From assembly GCF_002015085.1 (NCBI RefSeq), contig NZ_MUXW01000065.1, forward strand, positions 1 to 8,472: a DNA stretch of 8,472 nt. Reading direction: 5' to 3'. Shown here in pieces: positions 5,777 through 8,472 of this stretch (positions are counted from its first letter, which is position 1; each line of letters opens with the position of its first letter). A model generated the notes under the pieces. The model saw only the letters and a list, made by a program, of their open reading frames with translations. It had not been told where the DNA came from and searched no databases. Both the position numbers and the translations under genes were made by a program. Source of the stretch: Glaesserella parasuis. GTDB taxonomy: Bacteria; Pseudomonadota; Gammaproteobacteria; Enterobacterales; Pasteurellaceae.

Positions 5777-5825
5777 ACATTAAAAGTTATTTTGCCTGAA
5801 AATAAAAAAAAATCATCTATTAAAA

Positions 5826-5841
5826 CTGATATTTTGTACAG
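5826..5841. promoter_or_regulatory. LexA (SOS) box for uvrA
   Basis: The 16-base CTGATATTTTGTACAG fits the CTG-N10-CAG form of gammaproteobacterial LexA boxes, with an AT-rich core. It overlaps the probable uvrA -35 box and lies 69 bases before the uvrA start, so LexA binding would block uvrA. uvrA is a known SOS gene in E. coli. Confidence 0.8.
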
Positions 5842-5862
5842 TTAATCAATTTATGAGATAAT
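5834..5862 (+). promoter_or_regulatory. Probable uvrA promoter
   Basis: A -35 TTGTAC (5834-5839) and -10 GATAAT (5857-5862) are 17 bases apart, with transcription expected near 5869. The -35 is inside the LexA box, consistent with SOS control. Confidence 0.55.
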
Positions 5863-5910
5863 GATCGAAAATTTGAAAATTTTTGCTTTACATTTGTTTA
5901 GAAGGCAGTT

Positions 5911-8472
5911 ATGCAACATATTGATATTCGTGGGGCGAGAACCCACAATTTAAAAAACGTGAATTTGGTTCTTCCGAGAGATAAGTTTATTGTGATTACG
6001 GGGTTGTCAGGGTCAGGCAAATCGTCTTTGGCTTTTGATACCCTTTATGCTGAAGGGCAACGTCGTTATGTGGAAAGTTTATCCGCTTATGCTCGCCAGT
6101 TCTTGTCTTTGATGGAAAAGCCTGATGTCGATCATATTGAAGGACTTTCCCCTGCGATTTCAATTGAGCAGAAATCTACCTCGCACAATCCTCGTTCTAC
6201 GGTGGGAACGGTGACGGAAATCCACGATTATTTGCGTTTGTTGTTTGCTCGTGTGGGCGAGCCTCGCTGTCCTGATCACGATGTGCCGTTAGCGGCTCAG
6301 ACGATTTCGCAAATGGTGGATAGAGTGCTGGAAGAACCTGAAGGTAAGCGTTTGATGTTGCTTTCTCCTGTGGTGAAAGATCGTAAAGGTGAACACGCAA
6401 AATTATTAGAAAATCTGACCGCTAATGGCTATATCCGTGCCAGAATTGATGGGGAAATTTGTGATCTGTCCGATCCGCCAAAACTTGAATTGCAGAAAAA
6501 ACATACGATTGAAGTGGTAATTGATCGTTTTAAAGTGCGTAGCGATATTGCGACCCGTTTAGCTGAGTCCTTTGAAACGGCATTGGAACTCTCAGGTTCA
6601 ACAGCGATTATTGCCGATATGGACGATCCAAATGCAGAAGAGTTAGTGTTTTCGTCGAGTTTTGCTTGCTCTCACTGTGGCTATTCGCTGACGGAATTAG
6701 AGCCACGTCTTTTCTCGTTTAATAATCCTGCTGGGGCTTGCCCAACTTGTGATGGTTTGGGAGTTCAGCAATATTTTGATGAACGTAAAGTGGTGCAAAA
6801 TCCTGATATGTCCTTAGCAAGCGGTGCGATTAAGGGCTGGGATCGCCGTAGTTTCTACTATTTCGGTTTGTTGAAATCAGTAGCGAAACATTATGATTTT
6901 GATATTGAAATGCCGTTTAATCAGTTACCGAAGAAAATTCAAAATATCATTTTAAATGGTTCAAAAGATGAAATTGAATTTGTCTATGTGAATGATCGGG
7001 GTGATAGCGTTAAGCGAGTTCACACTTTTGAAGGGGTGCTGAATAATATGGCTCGTCGGTATAAGGAAACCGAGTCAAATGCAGTGCGTGAAGAGCTGGC
7101 TAAATATATTAATAATCGTACTTGTACCGATTGTGAAGGCTCTCGTTTACGTCGTGAAGCCCGTTATGTCTTTTTAGAGAAAACCAACTTGCCGATGGTG
7201 TCGGAAAAAAGTATCGGCGAAGCCTTAGAATTTTTTGAAGGCTTACATCTGTCTGGGCAGAAAGCACAAATTGCGGAAAAAATTCTCAAAGAGATCCGTG
7301 AGCGTTTGTCTTTCCTTGTTAATGTAGGGTTGAACTACCTTTCGCTCTCTCGTTCGGCAGAAACCTTATCAGGTGGTGAAGCTCAACGTATTCGCCTTGC
7401 CAGCCAAATCGGTGCAGGGTTAGTGGGAGTGATGTACGTGCTTGATGAACCGTCTATTGGCTTGCACCAGAGAGATAACGAACGTTTGTTGAACACTCTT
7501 ATTCATCTTCGGAATTTGGGTAATACCGTGATTGTGGTTGAACACGATGAAGATGCGATTATGGCGGCAGATCATATTGTCGATATTGGACCAGGGGCAG
7601 GGGTACACGGTGGGCAGATTATTGCTCAAGGTACGGCTCAAGAAATTATGCAAAATGAAGCATCAATTACGGGCAAATTCTTATCGGGTAAGGAAAAAAT
7701 CGAGATCCCGAAACAGCGTACCCCACGAGATGAAAGCAAACAGCTGGTGTTAAAAGGGGCGAGCGGTAATAACTTGAAAGAAGTCGATTTAGCTATTCCT
7801 ATCGGTCTGTTTACTTGTATTACAGGGGTATCGGGTTCGGGCAAATCCACCTTAATTAACGATACCTTATTCCCGATTGCTCAAAATGCGTTAAACCGTG
7901 CAGAAAACAGCGATGTCGCCCCTTATAAGAGCATTGACGGATTGGCTTATTTCGACAAAGTGATCGACATCAATCAAAGCCCGATTGGACGTACGCCACG
8001 TTCAAACCCTGCGACTTATACAGGTTTATTTACCCCGATCCGTGAACTCTTTGCAGGCACTCAGGAAGCAAGGGCAAGGGGTTACACTGTCGGGCGTTTC
8101 AGTTTTAACGTACGTGGCGGACGTTGTGAAGCCTGCCAAGGTGACGGGGTGATCAAAGTTGAAATGCACTTCTTACCTGATGTATATGTGCCGTGCGACC
8201 ACTGTAAAGGCAAACGCTATAACCGTGAAACCCTTGAAATTCGCTATAAAGGCAAAACCATTCATCAAGTGTTAGATATGACTGTGGAAGAAGCTCGTGA
8301 GTTTTTTGATGCCGTGCCGATGATTGCACGTAAGCTACAAACTTTAATAGACGTAGGCTTATCCTATATCCGTTTAGGGCAATCTTCTACCACCCTGTCA
8401 GGTGGCGAAGCTCAGCGGGTGAAACTGGCAGCGGAATTATCCAAACGTGACACGGGCAAAACCCTCTATATT
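5911..8472 (+). CDS. uvrA: Excinuclease ABC subunit A UvrA (3' end outside window)
   Basis: UvrA is the damage-recognition ATPase of nucleotide excision repair; as a dimer it scans DNA and loads UvrB at lesions. The frame runs unbroken for 854 codons to the window edge, against about 940 in E. coli, so roughly 86 residues are missing, starting just before the second Walker B (LDEPT). Visible motifs are first Walker A GLSGSGKS (31-38), zinc-binding Cys 253, 256, 277 and 280, first signature LSGGE (486-490) and Walker B LDEPS (511-515). They continue with second Walker A GVSGSGKST (639-647), second zinc site Cys 739, 742, 762 and 765, and second signature LSGGE (829-833). All key residues seen match E. 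coli UvrA. GAAGG (5901-5905), five bases upstream, supports the ATG. A LexA box over the promoter indicates SOS induction. ssb lies divergently upstream. Confidence 0.97.
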   Translation, partial: MQHIDIRGARTHNLKNVNLVLPRDKFIVITGLSGSGKSSLAFDTLYAEGQRRYVESLSAYARQFLSLMEKPDVDHIEGLSPAISIEQKSTSHNPRSTVGTVTEIHDYLRLLFARVGEPRCPDHDVPLAAQTISQMVDRVLEEPEGKRLMLLSPVVKDRKGEHAKLLENLTANGYIRARIDGEICDLSDPPKLELQKKHTIEVVIDRFKVRSDIATRLAESFETALELSGSTAIIADMDDPNAEELVFSSSFACSHCGYSLTELEPRLFSFNNPAGACPTCDGLGVQQYFDERKVVQNPDMSLASGAIKGWDRRSFYYFGLLKSVAKHYDFDIEMPFNQLPKKIQNIILNGSKDEIEFVYVNDRGDSVKRVHTFEGVLNNMARRYKETESNAVREELAKYINNRTCTDCEGSRLRREARYVFLEKTNLPMVSEKSIGEALEFFEGLHLSGQKAQIAEKILKEIRERLSFLVNVGLNYLSLSRSAETLSGGEAQRIRLASQIGAGLVGVMYVLDEPSIGLHQRDNERLLNTLIHLRNLGNTVIVVEHDEDAIMAADHIVDIGPGAGVHGGQIIAQGTAQEIMQNEASITGKFLSGKEKIEIPKQRTPRDESKQLVLKGASGNNLKEVDLAIPIGLFTCITGVSGSGKSTLINDTLFPIAQNALNRAENSDVAPYKSIDGLAYFDKVIDINQSPIGRTPRSNPATYTGLFTPIRELFAGTQEARARGYTVGRFSFNVRGGRCEACQGDGVIKVEMHFLPDVYVPCDHCKGKRYNRETLEIRYKGKTIHQVLDMTVEEAREFFDAVPMIARKLQTLIDVGLSYIRLGQSSTTLSGGEAQRVKLAAELSKRDTGKTLYI

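Noticed and set aside
7420..7850. Short open frames on both strands within uvrA
   Set aside because: uvrA is continuous and fully conserved here; these frames have no motif or translation signal of their own.

Overview
The window looks like chromosome from a Pasteurellaceae gammaproteobacterium. It is AT-rich, its proteins closely resemble enterobacterial and Haemophilus-type orthologues, and it carries a perfect DNA uptake signal core of the ACAAGCGGT type. That type, rather than AAGTGCGGT, points to the Actinobacillus pleuropneumoniae / Mannheimia / Bibersteinia side of the family. Genus and species cannot be fixed from this sequence alone.

Layout from left to right: (1) bases 1-about 395 hold the decayed, 3'-truncated remains of a secreted-type zinc metallopeptidase gene (metzincin, serralysin-like), with one frameshift and one internal stop. 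(2) An ornithine carbamoyltransferase gene (argF, alternatively named arcB) lies on the minus strand and ends about 10 bases from that remnant. (3) Divergent from it is a complete type II toxin-antitoxin module, higB-higA, with its own promoter and a probable autoregulatory operator. (4) rhlB, a DEAD-box RNA helicase, follows, preceded by the uptake signal. Nine bases after it starts a gene for a YjgR/DUF853 HerA-FtsK-type ATPase, so the two are probably one operon. (5) A bidirectional terminator separates that operon from ssb on the minus strand. (6) ssb and uvrA are divergent, as in many gammaproteobacteria. Their 301-base spacer contains a LexA (SOS) box at the uvrA promoter, a second LexA-like palindrome near the probable ssb promoter, and a pair of inverted REP-like palindromes with GTAG feet. 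(7) uvrA runs off the right edge, with 854 codons present of roughly 940.

Most of the gene content is core metabolism, RNA decay and DNA repair. The accessory elements are the peptidase remnant, the HigBA module and the REP pair. ssb and uvrA form a DNA repair/replication pair that probably responds to the SOS system at least on the uvrA side. I found no convincing evidence of an entirely new multi-gene system. The most unusual structure is the REP pair, which would lie in the ssb leader if the proposed ssb promoter is right. The most interesting gene history is the metalloprotease remnant.
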